Below, piece after piece: positions 46,893-56,640 of a stretch of 64,000 nt of DNA. The notes below the pieces were generated by a model. The model was not told the DNA's origin. It did no database searches and saw nothing but the letters and a program-made list of their open reading frames with translations. The stretch is taken from the NCBI GenBank assembly GCA_015680685.1, contig MNCI01008026.1, positions 323,956-387,955 of the forward strand, in the 5' to 3' direction. The stretch is from Gnetum montanum. Lineage: Eukaryota > Streptophyta > Gnetopsida > Gnetales > Gnetaceae. The position numbers were made by a program, and so were the translations under genes. Every line of letters begins with the position of its first letter. The stretch's first letter is position 1.

Positions 46893-48818
46893 ATGGCGGA
46901 AGTGGAAATTGCAGGCGGCAGCATGAGTACTGAAGATAACGCTGCTCTGACAAATCAGTGGAGGTGCGAATGGGAGAGGCTCGTGCGGGAGCTCAGCATG
47001 GGATTCAAGTGCGCTGCCAGTCTGAGAAACACAGTGGCCATGGGGAATTGTGACAGGGAGCCCTCGAATTTATATGGAATTATGAAGAATTCTTCGCAGC
47101 AGATTGCCCGCAGTTTTGCCAATGTCCTGGAAATTCTGCAATCTCCGTTTGCCGCAGCGCACGAGTGGCAGAACGGTCTCTGCAACTCCGTTGCCGCCCA
47201 CGCTCGCGCCTTGGCCTCCATGGATGATGCTGCGCGCTGCTCTTCTCGCCAAAATTCGCCGCGGAAACCCAAGCCCAAGCGAGCAAGTCCCTCTTCCCAA
47301 TCTCAATTCGCCGAACTTTCCGACGCAGAGCTTTCACAGTCATCCTCCAAGCAGCTGCGAGAGGATCTCGCCAAAAAAAGGTAAAAGAAACCCAAATCGT
47401 TTGATTCAAATTCAAATTCAAATTGAAAGTACGTCACAAACCTTAACCTTGTTTTATATTTATATATATATATATATATATGTGGTCACTGTTACGTCAA
47501 TGGCCAAATTACATTTTTGCGATGTCAATTGACGTGAAGAATGAGACGGTGGTAGCAGGCCCCTGAATTACATTTGTTTGATATAGGATTTGCCAGCATT
47601 TGCCATTTTCAGCTTCCTTACCTTAGGAAAGACGTGTGTCAAAACTGTGACTTTCGTTGAACTCGAATATTACGATACTAGGTCTCCAAACTGTTAACAA
47701 CGAGTTTAAACTTAATTCCTTCCATAAACTGGTGCGGCGGCTGAAACAAAACTGCGGTAGAGATCTGGTCAAATATGCCCAAACAGTTGAGAAAGCCTGC
47801 TTTGGTTGAATGGAGTCGAAGCAAACAAGAAACAAAGGCTGCTGAGACGGCGAAATTTCAAACTCAAGGACCGTGTGGGCCTTTTCTGCGCGTTGAAATT
47901 TCAAACTCAAGGACCGTGTGGGGCTTTTCTGTGTAAGACTCTGTGTTTGGTATCCGCGTTTTGAAAATTGTACCCATTTTGGTGCCTTTTTGCGAGAGCT
48001 TTAATTTTGATGATGGTATTATTAGTAGTAATTAGTAGCACATCTTTTGCTCTGAAGCTGAAACATTTATATGAATTTCTGTATGCAGAAAAATGCAAGA
48101 CAGGTGGGTACAGAGGGTACCAGCACCGCCGCCCGTGGCGGCGGGAGCGGAAGGGACGCCTAGCCCCAGCGAGCCAGCTGTGCAAGATGGGTACACGTGG
48201 CGGAAGTACGGTCAGAAGGTCATTTTGGGAGCCCGCCATCCACGAAGCTACTACCGTTGCACGCACAAGAACAGCGGCTGTGTCGCCAAAAAGCAAGTGC
48301 AGCGCCCTGACGACGACGACTCCGTCTTCATCGTCACATACTCGGGCAAACACAGCTGCTGCAACACTCTGCTTCCCTATGCCAACGCAGCAGCAGCGGC
48401 ACCACCCGACCCCAAATCCACGTGTCCGCCACATGAGACGACGTCAGGGTTGTTCACGCTGACGCCGCCGCCGCAGCCGCAGCCCCAGCCGCAGCCGCAC
48501 ACGCTCCACTACGTGTCCAACGAGAACGAAGCGCTGTCAGGGTCCCCGTGTGCGTGGACGCCTGACATGAAACCTTTCTACAGTTGCTGCGGCACTTCAA
48601 CGGCCACGGCGACGTACGTTGTTTCTGACCTCATGACGCCCTTCACTGACGCGGATTTTGCGGCGGCCACGTACGGCGTGGCGGGGTCGGAGTCAGAGTT
48701 CACGATGTCAGGCCACGCCTCAACAACAGGATCGCCCATGGCCTCTGCTTCTGCAACTCCCCACCCCATGATTGAGTTTGCTGACCTGGCATCCATGTGG
48801 GCCTTTGCCTCCGAATGA
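46893..48818 (+). CDS. Group III WRKY transcription factor, two exons, 405 aa
   Basis: Exon 1 is 46893-47380 and exon 2 is 48089-48818; a phase-2 intron with GT-AG ends splits an Arg codon in the basic stretch KKRK. The N-terminal half has the amphipathic WERLVRELSMGF and FANVLEILQS segments usual in group III. A basic stretch (KPKPKRA) may add a nuclear signal. The WRKYGQK heptad is at residues 200-206, with zinc ligands C220, C227, H251 and C253 (C-X6-C-X23-H-X-C). The final H-X-C defines group III. Residues 289-300 are a Pro-Gln repeat and the C-terminus is acidic and Ser/Thr/Ala-rich. The family binds W-boxes in the nucleus, mostly in defence and senescence control. I chose ATG 46893 because no earlier in-frame ATG exists; ATG 46923 is an alternative. 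The usual intron after Pro-Arg inside the domain is missing. It appears intact. Confidence 0.9.
47461..47480. repeat. TA microsatellite in the WRKY intron
   Basis: Ten perfect TA units are followed by TG and preceded by TATATT-like sequence. Confidence 0.9.
47852..47931. repeat. Tandem duplication in the WRKY intron
   Basis: Two 37-bp copies start at 47852 and 47895, beginning GAAATTTCAAACTCAAGGAC. They differ at one base and are separated by 6 bp. Confidence 0.9.
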
Positions 48819-49759
48819 ACAGCCTCTTCACTTTAATTTAATTGTATAACCCAACCCAATTCACAGTTCCGCATGCTCTACTTACTGTGTAGCTGTACCC
48901 CTTTAATTACCTGCGTAAAAATACATTACGTAGTAGTTTGTGTGTGCACGGACGAGAGAGAGATTAGAATGAAGCAGTAACAAACAGATTCTTTGATTCC
49001 TTGGCCCCAGGATTATAGCAGCAATTAAGTATAATGAACGAAATGCGTGATGAATGATACCTGTCTCTTTGTTTCTGTCGCCGGCGATGGAGTATTGAGA
49101 TATGTGTCAAGTCTTCCGGCAGCTGAGCTGAGCGTGAGATCAGAGTCAAAAACGTGTGGAGCCGTGGCCGGGGCCAGATTAGTGGGCCTTGCATACCACT
49201 CTGTCATTGGCTTGACTTGTTATTAAATCTTTTTGAAAAAAAAAAAAAAAAACTCATGGCACATACACATGTACATGAGGGCGTTGTGCAATATTTGTGA
49301 GGTTGTGTCAGGGTTGGAAATTGATGGCTGTTGCTTGCAAGGAAATAAAAAATTAAAAAAGCATATTAAAATGCAAATGAAAAAAAAAAGAAAATAAAGT
49401 TGAGATTGTCGTAAGATCAAAACAAAATTCAGAACGTTCCGAAACATTTGACCCAGTAAGGTGAACATATCTTAAATTAAGAAAATTTATTTCTATTTCT
49501 CATGGTCTAGTTTGAATGAGTACCAATACAATGAATTTTAGAGCATCTAATTAAACTGCAATAAAAACAACAACATCACTAATCTTAAAATCAAAAAAAT
49601 AAAGCTAAGGATGTAAGTATAAAAGAAAATTCCAAAAATTCCTAACGATTCAAAAGAGCAAAGGTGAAAACATGTTAAATTAAGAAAAATTATATTTTGT
49701 TTGGGAAGTTTGAATTTTAAAACATATAAAAATGGCATACATCTTTAAAAAGTACTAGT
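48819..49759. other. WRKY 3' flank and AT-rich spacer
   Basis: The 3' UTR is expected in roughly the first 150-300 bp, but no canonical AATAAA was seen close to the stop. A run of 17 A is at 49236-49252 and an A-rich stretch at 49380-49390. No further gene was recognised. Confidence 0.45.
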
Positions 49760-49769
49760 TTACAATGAT

Positions 49770-50556
49770 ACATGTGCTTAAAAATTCCAAAGATCATTCC
49801 ATTAAGGTACACAAAGTTTATGCTAATAACCAATATTTGTTGGTTAAAGCTAGGCATTTTAGAGGTTCTTTACATTGTTTTTTGTTATTTTTCTCTCATG
49901 TATTCTTCTATTGGTAATTCTGCTAATTTTCACGAGAGCAACCTTTTCAGTACTTGGGTTAAGATATTGCAGAATTCTCCAGGCTTGATAAAGTTTTTCT
50001 TTGTAGGGTCTTTAATGCTCATGTTGGACAAACTCAAATTCAAAAGCTTGTTTGAAATCCTCAATTAAAATTCAATGAATAGCTTTATTTAGTTCAGAAA
50101 AGATCATTCGTTGATCATATTACAAATCAAAGGGATATTTATTTCTTAGAATGGGATCATTGCTTTGATTTTTTGATCTTTAATGGCATAAAAAAATTTC
50201 CTTCCTCCTCTCATTTCAACTTCACTTACCACTAAGGTAACTCTTGCATTGATCTTCTCTTGTCTACTCATGATAATATGGATGCATTGAAAAACTTTCA
50301 AGTGGGAGAAAAACTCTTGGAATCTCCTCAACATTATCTAAAATTCACTATTGTTGCTTCAATTTGTCATATTTACTACAAGAAATGTAGAACTCATCGT
50401 CTTATAGAAGACCTTTGTCAAGATTTTCAAATAAGAGTGGCTAACATGCCGCTCAACAATGACAATGAGCAAGATTTAAATAATGTTTTTTTATCTATGG
50501 TTGCTCATGTGCAGATTAAGGAGGCTTGTTTGTAGAAAACCTTGGTTTGATGTGGA
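49770..50556 (+). pseudogene. LINE-b endonuclease remnant
   Basis: Pieces in order are KDHSIKVHKVYANNQYL (about 49785-49835) and the DFNA block decayed to VFNAHVG (about 50009-50030). FVDHITNQ then appears near 50110-50135, and a stretch with PPLISTS in one frame and SHFNFTYH in another near 50200-50232. The last piece is CIDLLLSTHDNMDALKNFQVGE (50249-50312; key part CIDLLLSTHDN). This is the order of the apurinic-type endonuclease of LINEs. An open stretch (50260-50535) continues toward RT. Confidence 0.6.
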
Positions 50557-50561
50557 CTAGT

Positions 50562-51415
50562 TGATAAATCGTGTTTTCATACACTTCGATATTGGAGTGG
50601 CCACAATATTGGGTACGTGATATCGTGGCCTAAGATGCGATATTGTACATTTGATATCATAGGGTTACTCTTGGGTCTATAAATATAGCCTTCAAGTGCA
50701 CGATTGAGAGTAGTTTTTGGCAGTCAAGTAGCAAAACTCTTGCAATTTGTTCACTTGAGAGTTAGAATATTTTCCAAGTGCCCACAGTAGGAGGTTTAAG
50801 TGTGAACAGATCTTTATTCAAGCATTGATGTACCTGAACACATCATTGTGTTAGCAATAAAGATGAACTCTTTGATTCATCCTTACAGCACTTGAGACTT
50901 TCTTTCTTATGCATTCATATATTGTGATTTCATGCAATTTACATTAATGTTGTTCATGCAGTAATTAATTTTGATTAATCAAGCAACTCATTAAAATACA
51001 CAAGCATGACCCCTTCGAACATACGTGTGACACTTGGTAGCTCAGAAACAGTTAGCGTTTGATAACCCAACAGTATTTACACAAAGTTCAAGATGTGTCC
51101 AGGAAGTGGGAACAATTACTTGTGTTAGGCTAGATTAGACCATAGTTTACTTAGCATTTAATTACTATTAATTTCATTCTTGTTCTAGACGAGTAATTTG
51201 ATAAAACAAAAAATAATAAAAATATTACACCTCATTCACACTTAACCATACAATTGCATTCCACAAGTGAGACCAGGAATACAATGAATGGACAACACAC
51301 ACACACTATTTAGCTCTAGCGTAATAAGTAATTATAGTCTATGGAATTCAACCAAATCGCATGTGAACACCTATGATTCATATTGTTGGGCGTAGGGGTA
51401 CCTCATCACTCATCA
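50562..51415 (+). repeat. E6 5' LTR
   Basis: It starts TGATAAATCG and ends CTCATCA. GATATT/GATATC units lie in U3 (50590-50660), TATAAATATA at 50678-50687, and AATAAAG near 50858. Confidence 0.92.
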
Positions 51416-51419
51416 TTGG

Positions 51420-52332
51420 TGATGAAGTGTCATTAAGTCAATGCGTCGACTGGGCCATGTATACGGGACCGCGTATAGGCAGCCGCGTCGATGCGGGCCC
51501 GTCGACGTAGCCTTCCTGCGTCGACATGGCCCCGTTTACGTAGCCGCCTATCCCTACCTATAAATAAGAGGGCCTTCCGCCTCATTTAGGCACCTTTTCA
51601 ATTAGTTGTAGCAAAGCTCTTGCAGTTTCTTCTCACAGGAGATAGAATATTTTCCAAGTGCCTGCAGCAAGTGTAAGAAAAGTGATCGGCTCTTTATTCA
51701 AGCGTTGATGTATCTAAGCCCATTGGCGTGATGGAAATAAAGATGAACTATTCAAGCATTCCTTGCAGCATTTGGACTTAGCTATTTTATGCATTCAATA
51801 GTTTAAGATGTTTATGCTTTATTAGTTACTTGTTAATTACTTAAGTTTTTGTTATTATGATTTCAATCGCTATTGTTCATTCATAGTTCGTAAAGGCCAT
51901 AAGTACGATCGTCTCGAATGTAACTCAAACACTTGGTAAACCCAGTGACGCTTAACGTCTGGTAACCTAGAAGTGTTAGGAGATGCTTAGAACGTGCTCG
52001 GAAGATGGGACTGGATACTTATGTTAGGAGTAGCTAAGATTTAGATTAAGATAATCTTAGATTAATTAATATTCTAGCCTTACTTTCCAAGATAATTAGC
52101 ACCCAAAAAGATAATTAAAAAGCTATAAAAATCATTAGCCTTAGTCTCACTTAACCATCGTAAACAAAACCTCACAAGTGAGATTAGGATGACAATGACC
52201 ATTCTAACCCAAGGTTTCATAGGTTAGAGTCTGGTGTATGTTAAGTGCTTACAATCTGTGGATTTCGACTGAGTCGCACATGAACGCTCGTGATTCGTAT
52301 GGTTGGGCTTAGGGGTACCTAGCCACTCATCA
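51420..52332 (+). repeat. LTR of a second family inserted at the E6 primer-binding site
   Basis: 913 bp, starting TGATGAAG and ending CTCATCA. It is flanked on both sides by TTGG (51416-51419 and 52333-52336), the first bases of the PBS. U3 is GC-rich with CGTCGAC and CGTATA units (51443-51545). TATAAATA is at 51559-51566. The R-U5 part is clearly related to the E6 LTR but diverged. It is best read as a solo LTR. Confidence 0.8.
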
Positions 52333-52351
52333 TTGGCACCGTTACCGAGGA
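52333..52351 (+). other. E6 primer-binding site
   Basis: TTGGCACCGTTACCGAGGA is the best-kept PBS in the window and is close to the complement of the tRNA-Asp 3' end (family knowledge). Confidence 0.7.
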
Positions 52352-52507
52352 CTGTTAGTCTTATATGCGTCATCTAACCTTAGTGAAACTTAGTAACCTC
52401 GTTGTTCGAACCCTAAGAGTCAAATCTTACGAAAACAAAAAATTATTATTATAATTAAATTAAACCTTAACTACACACTACCTATAAGTTCATTAACACA
52501 AAATATC

Positions 52508-53705
52508 TTCTTATCATAGGAGCCCATCTCTGGCCAGGGCAGTTCAAGTGCCTCAGTAATACCGGGTGGTATATGCTCATCCTGATGAATATGTACCTAA
52601 CTTCACCTTTATCTTGCATCAAGATAAACTGCTATGGTGGCACGACATGGAAGGCAACATTATGTTGCCACCTGATCGATTTGTTCCAACAATGCTCCAA
52701 CTCATGCTCACACAACATAGGCTTCAACATCTTCATGGAGAATACAAGATGCAAGATCCCAATTCAAGGGATTATCATCCCACTGAAGCACAAAGCTTAA
52801 GGGATCGTTAGCTAGAGCACTAACATGAGCTTGTGAATGACAAGGGGTTAAACACTTTTCCACCTCCACTTGGCCCATTTGATGGAGGTGACCACTTCTT
52901 TAGTGATTCTCCTCTCTTTGACTTTATTTAGGGAGCCCTCAACCAGAATGTACAATTCACAATTCATAATCTAGGTTCTAGTCAAAATAGATCCAATGAC
53001 AAAAATGGATTTGGAGCGGCAAATAATGATAAGGGAGAAAAAGGAGGTCACGATAGCGATCATGGTCATGAGCATCGAAGGAAGGGTGATAGGTGTCAAC
53101 GTAGAGTAAGTTCTCCTTCTTCTTCCCCTTCATCATCATCATCTTCTTCATCATCTGGCTCAGATCATGACCATAAAAGAAATAACCATGATGGAGGTGA
53201 CCAACAGGACCAGAACAACAGAAGGGACCATCGAGAAAGTTGTGACCGAAGACGTGGGCAATCAAGAGAGACCCAACATCAAGAAAGAAGGGCTAGTAGA
53301 GAGCATCATAGGCACCATCACCATGGCCTTGATGAACCTCTACTTTCCACTCGAGGGCATGTTGAACATTGCAAAGGCTGTGAGGATTCCAACAAGGCAT
53401 GTAAAGGATAGCAGAATAAACAAACTAAACATGAACAACATCCCTCGATTTGAGGGAGGATACGATGCTGATCCGCAAAATGATCTCCAGACTTTCCAAG
53501 ATGCATGTACCTTGCAAAATATTGAAAATGACTGGCAAAAGTTGAAATTATTTCCAAGGATGCTTATAAAGGAAGCTAAAAATTCGTACTGATCCTTGGA
53601 ACCAAAATCAATCAAGCAGTGGAGTACGATGTTGGAATTGTTCAATGACAAATATCAAACGTATGCCTAAGTATCCAATCTAATGAAGCAAATTCAAGGG
53701 AGTAA
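52508..53705 (+). pseudogene. E6 gag, without nucleocapsid
   Basis: The expected start codon is ATA (near 52508) where E1 and E5 have ATG. An open stretch (52566-52811) holds HPDEYVPNFTFILHQDK and MEGNIMLPPDR. A Ser run (53110-53160) and an Arg/His/Asp-rich segment follow. The capsid part is open at 53167-53592, with NNIPRFEGGYDADPQNDL (53430-53485), then LFNDKYQTYA (53638-53670). The sequence then jumps to the region before RT, so NC and protease are absent. Confidence 0.78.
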
Positions 53706-55250
53706 ATAATGATGTCAATTGGGAAGATTTGGAGATTCCTAATAAATTTAGACAAGAACCCCTTGAATTAAAGACACTACCAGCTGGGATGGAGTGTGTA
53801 TTCTTGAAAAATGGAAGGTTGGTCATCATTAATGCCCAGCTTACTATAGAACAAAAGAAAATGTTGATAAAGGTTGTGGAAAAATTGTTAGCAGCCTTTG
53901 CCTGATCATATTCTAAGCTCACTAGAATAGATACAAGAATATGCCAACACCAAATATACACTAACCCTACCATTAAGCCAAAACAACAACTGCAACGATG
54001 TATGAATCCCAAATTAAAGCAGATTGTCAAAGAGAAGATTGAACAACTCCTCAAAGCAGGATTCATCTACCCTATTGTAGATAGTGAGTGGGTCAATCCA
54101 CTTGTGATCATGCCCAAGAAAGAAGGCAAATGGTGAGTGTGCATTCACTTTCGGCTGCTCAACATGGCAACTTTCAAAGATCATTTTTCGTTGCCTTTTG
54201 TCAACCAAGTGCTGGACACCATTTTTGGGCACTGCTATTACAACTTTCTGGATGGTTATAGTGGTTATAATCAAATTTGGATTGCACTAGAGGGCCAAGC
54301 AAAGACAACTTTCACAAGTCCTTGGGGAACTTTTGCTTACTGTCAAATTTCATTCAGTCTATGTAATGCCCTCACCACATTCCAACGATTAGTCCTTAGC
54401 ATTTTCTAACAACAAATCGGTAGCAGGGTAGAAGTCTTCATGGATGACTTTTCTACCTACGAAGCTACATTCGAGCAAGCCCTAGACCATCTTGAGCAAG
54501 TGTTGAAGAGATGTGTCGAAACAAACCTCTAGCTCAATTGGCAAAAGAGCCATCTTATAATTCAAGAAGGCATAGTCTTGAGGCATCATATCTCAAAAGT
54601 AGGAATCAAGGTGGACTCTAAAAAAGTAAGGGTCATCCAAGGAATAACTCGTCAACTCAAAATAATTAAAGAAGTGCAGTCATTCTTTGGTCATACTAGC
54701 TACTAATGGTGTTTCATCAAGAATTTTTCCAAAATCGCAAATCCGTTGGTGGAACTAACAAAGAAGGATGCATCATTCGTCTGGACCTCTACATGTGAAA
54801 CAACATTTCAGCAACTAAAGCAGAAGCTTGTTGAAACCCTAATTCTACAAGCACCTGATTGGTCCAAGCCATTTCATGTAATGACTGATGTATCAAATTA
54901 TGTTTTGGGGGTAGTGCTTACGCAAATGGATGATAAAAAATGTCCATATTACATTCACTATGCAAGCTGAAGCATTGCAAGTGCACAGCTGAACTACACC
55001 ACCAGAGAAAAGGAGTTGATGGTAGTAGTGTTCACCTTAGAAAAGTTTAGGCACTATGTGCTTGGCTATAAAGTGTTCATGCACACAAATCATAGCGCCA
55101 TCTAGTTTCTAATGAATAAACCAATGGTGAGCCCCTGTGTCATACGGTGGCTCATGATTTTGCAAGAGTTCAATCTCATGATGGTAGATCAAAAAGGTGT
55201 GAAGAATGTGATCATGGATCACTTATTGCGACTAAGATGGGACGATAAGG
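53706..55250 (+). pseudogene. E6 reverse transcriptase and RNase H
   Basis: The GMECVFLKNGRLVIINAQL block (53790-53845; core ECVFLKNGRL) is followed by RT open at 54137-54409 with YSGYNQI, TSPWGTFAYC and SLCNA. FMDDFS is at 54437-54454. The connection and RNase H (open 54746-54970) have TDVSNYVLGVVLTQMDDKK (54880-54940) and YTTREKELM. A few stops (mostly CAG or TGG decayed to TAG or TGA) interrupt it. This is the best-preserved RT in the window, but it is not functional. Confidence 0.88.
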
Positions 55251-56640
55251 AAAAAGAGAATCCCTTATTTAATCAATTCCCTGATGAATCTCTCCTTGCA
55301 GGGGATATTAATGTGCAAATGCCCAATGAACCAAAATGGTATGACACCATTCTCACATATCTACTCAAGCAAGTACTGCCACAAGGGCTGGACACCAAAA
55401 AGAAACAACAGTTTCTTTATCAAGTCAAGCACTTCATGGAAATTAACAAAAACCTTAACAAAGTTTGTCTCGATGTCCTAGTATGTTGGTATGTCCCTAA
55501 CACAGATCAACTGCGTGTTCTCTAGGATTCTAACGAAGGCCCTTGTGGAGGCCATTATGTTGGGAGATGCATGACCATAAAAATCCTCATGGCGAGATAT
55601 TATTGGCCAACCATCTTCAGGGATGCACACCAATTTGTTCGCGCTTGTGATTGTTGTCAAAGGGATAGTGGAATGACAACTCAAATGGAGGGGCCACAAC
55701 AATGGATTCAACCTCTTGAGCCACTTGATATTTGGGGCATTAACTTTATGAATCCCATCACACCTTTATCAAATGGAAAGGCATATATCATAGTCATAGT
55801 TTACTATTGCACCAAGTGGGCAAATGCAGCAGCCATCACTGACTGTACATCCACCACTGCTACTCGATTTGTATAACAAAATATCATAAGTAGGTTTGGT
55901 GTGCCTTGTGCATTAATTTCTGATAACAGAACTCATTTTATAGGTGCCACTTTCCAAAAACTTATGTAGCACTTGGGCGTTGAGCATAAACTCACAACAC
56001 CATATTACCCCCAAGCCAATGGTCAAGTTGAGGTCACTAATCAAGAGATTACAAAAATTCTAACGTGCACCATTAGCAAATACCGAAGGGACTAGAGCAC
56101 CAAATTAAATGATTCCCTTTGGGCCTATTGCTTCACATGGAAGCTTCCCATAGGTTATTCTCCCTATGAGCTTGTGTATAGAAAACTACCAACACTGCCC
56201 ATGCAATTCGAGCTTCATACACTCTCTATAGCCTGTGACCTTGACCTAAATCTAAGTCTAGCATAGAAAGAACAATTAATGAACCTTAACTTGCTAAATG
56301 AAAATTGGTTAATGGCCCTATCATACAACAAAATGCATAAGGTGTTCAACAAAATATGCCATGACCTCAAAATAAGAAAAGTTAAGTTTCAACCAAGAGA
56401 CAATGTTCTCTATTAGAATCCTGCACATGTACCCCAACAAACCAAATTTCAAATATTGTGGGAAGGACATTACATTATTGAAGAGACTTTTCCATTTTGG
56501 GCCATGATTATCTATAAACCTGACATCCCAGATAAGAAACAATTAGTTAACATCCAACAAGTGAAACCTTTCCATGAGCCCAAGCTAACCAACTCAACAA
56601 ACACCTCGCCAGATGGACAACCACACTTAATATTTTGAAT
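55251..56640 (+). pseudogene. E6 integrase and pol tail
   Basis: The linker and zinc finger (open 55112-55525 and 55571-55876) have CDCCQRDSG near 55645-55675. In the core the first catalytic Asp position reads Tyr (VYYCTKW, 55800-55820), the second is kept in SDNRTHF (55918-55940), and the Glu block NGQVEVTNQEI (56020-56055) is intact. The tail runs to about 56640. Loss of the first Asp makes it inactive. Confidence 0.83.

Larger units (their letters stand above)
47381..48088 (+). other. Intron of the WRKY gene
   Basis: The donor is AAG|GTAAAAG at 47381 and the acceptor TATGCAG ends at 48088. Joining these keeps the frame and restores the KKRK...W block seen in group III proteins. It contains a (TA)n microsatellite (47461-47480) and a 43-bp-period tandem duplication (47852-47888 and 47895-47931). 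Confidence 0.85.

Noticed and set aside
47907-48434. 175-codon open frame on the minus strand over WRKY exon 2
   Set aside because: It is antisense to the WRKY domain, whose plus-strand reading is unambiguous.
49236-49252. A17 run considered as the tail of a processed pseudogene or SINE
   Set aside because: No matching gene body, Pol III box or target-site duplication was seen around it, and the WRKY gene keeps an intron.
52333-52351. tRNA-like sequence
   Set aside because: Only about 18 bases match the complement of a tRNA 3' end and they follow an LTR; this is a primer-binding site, not a tRNA gene.
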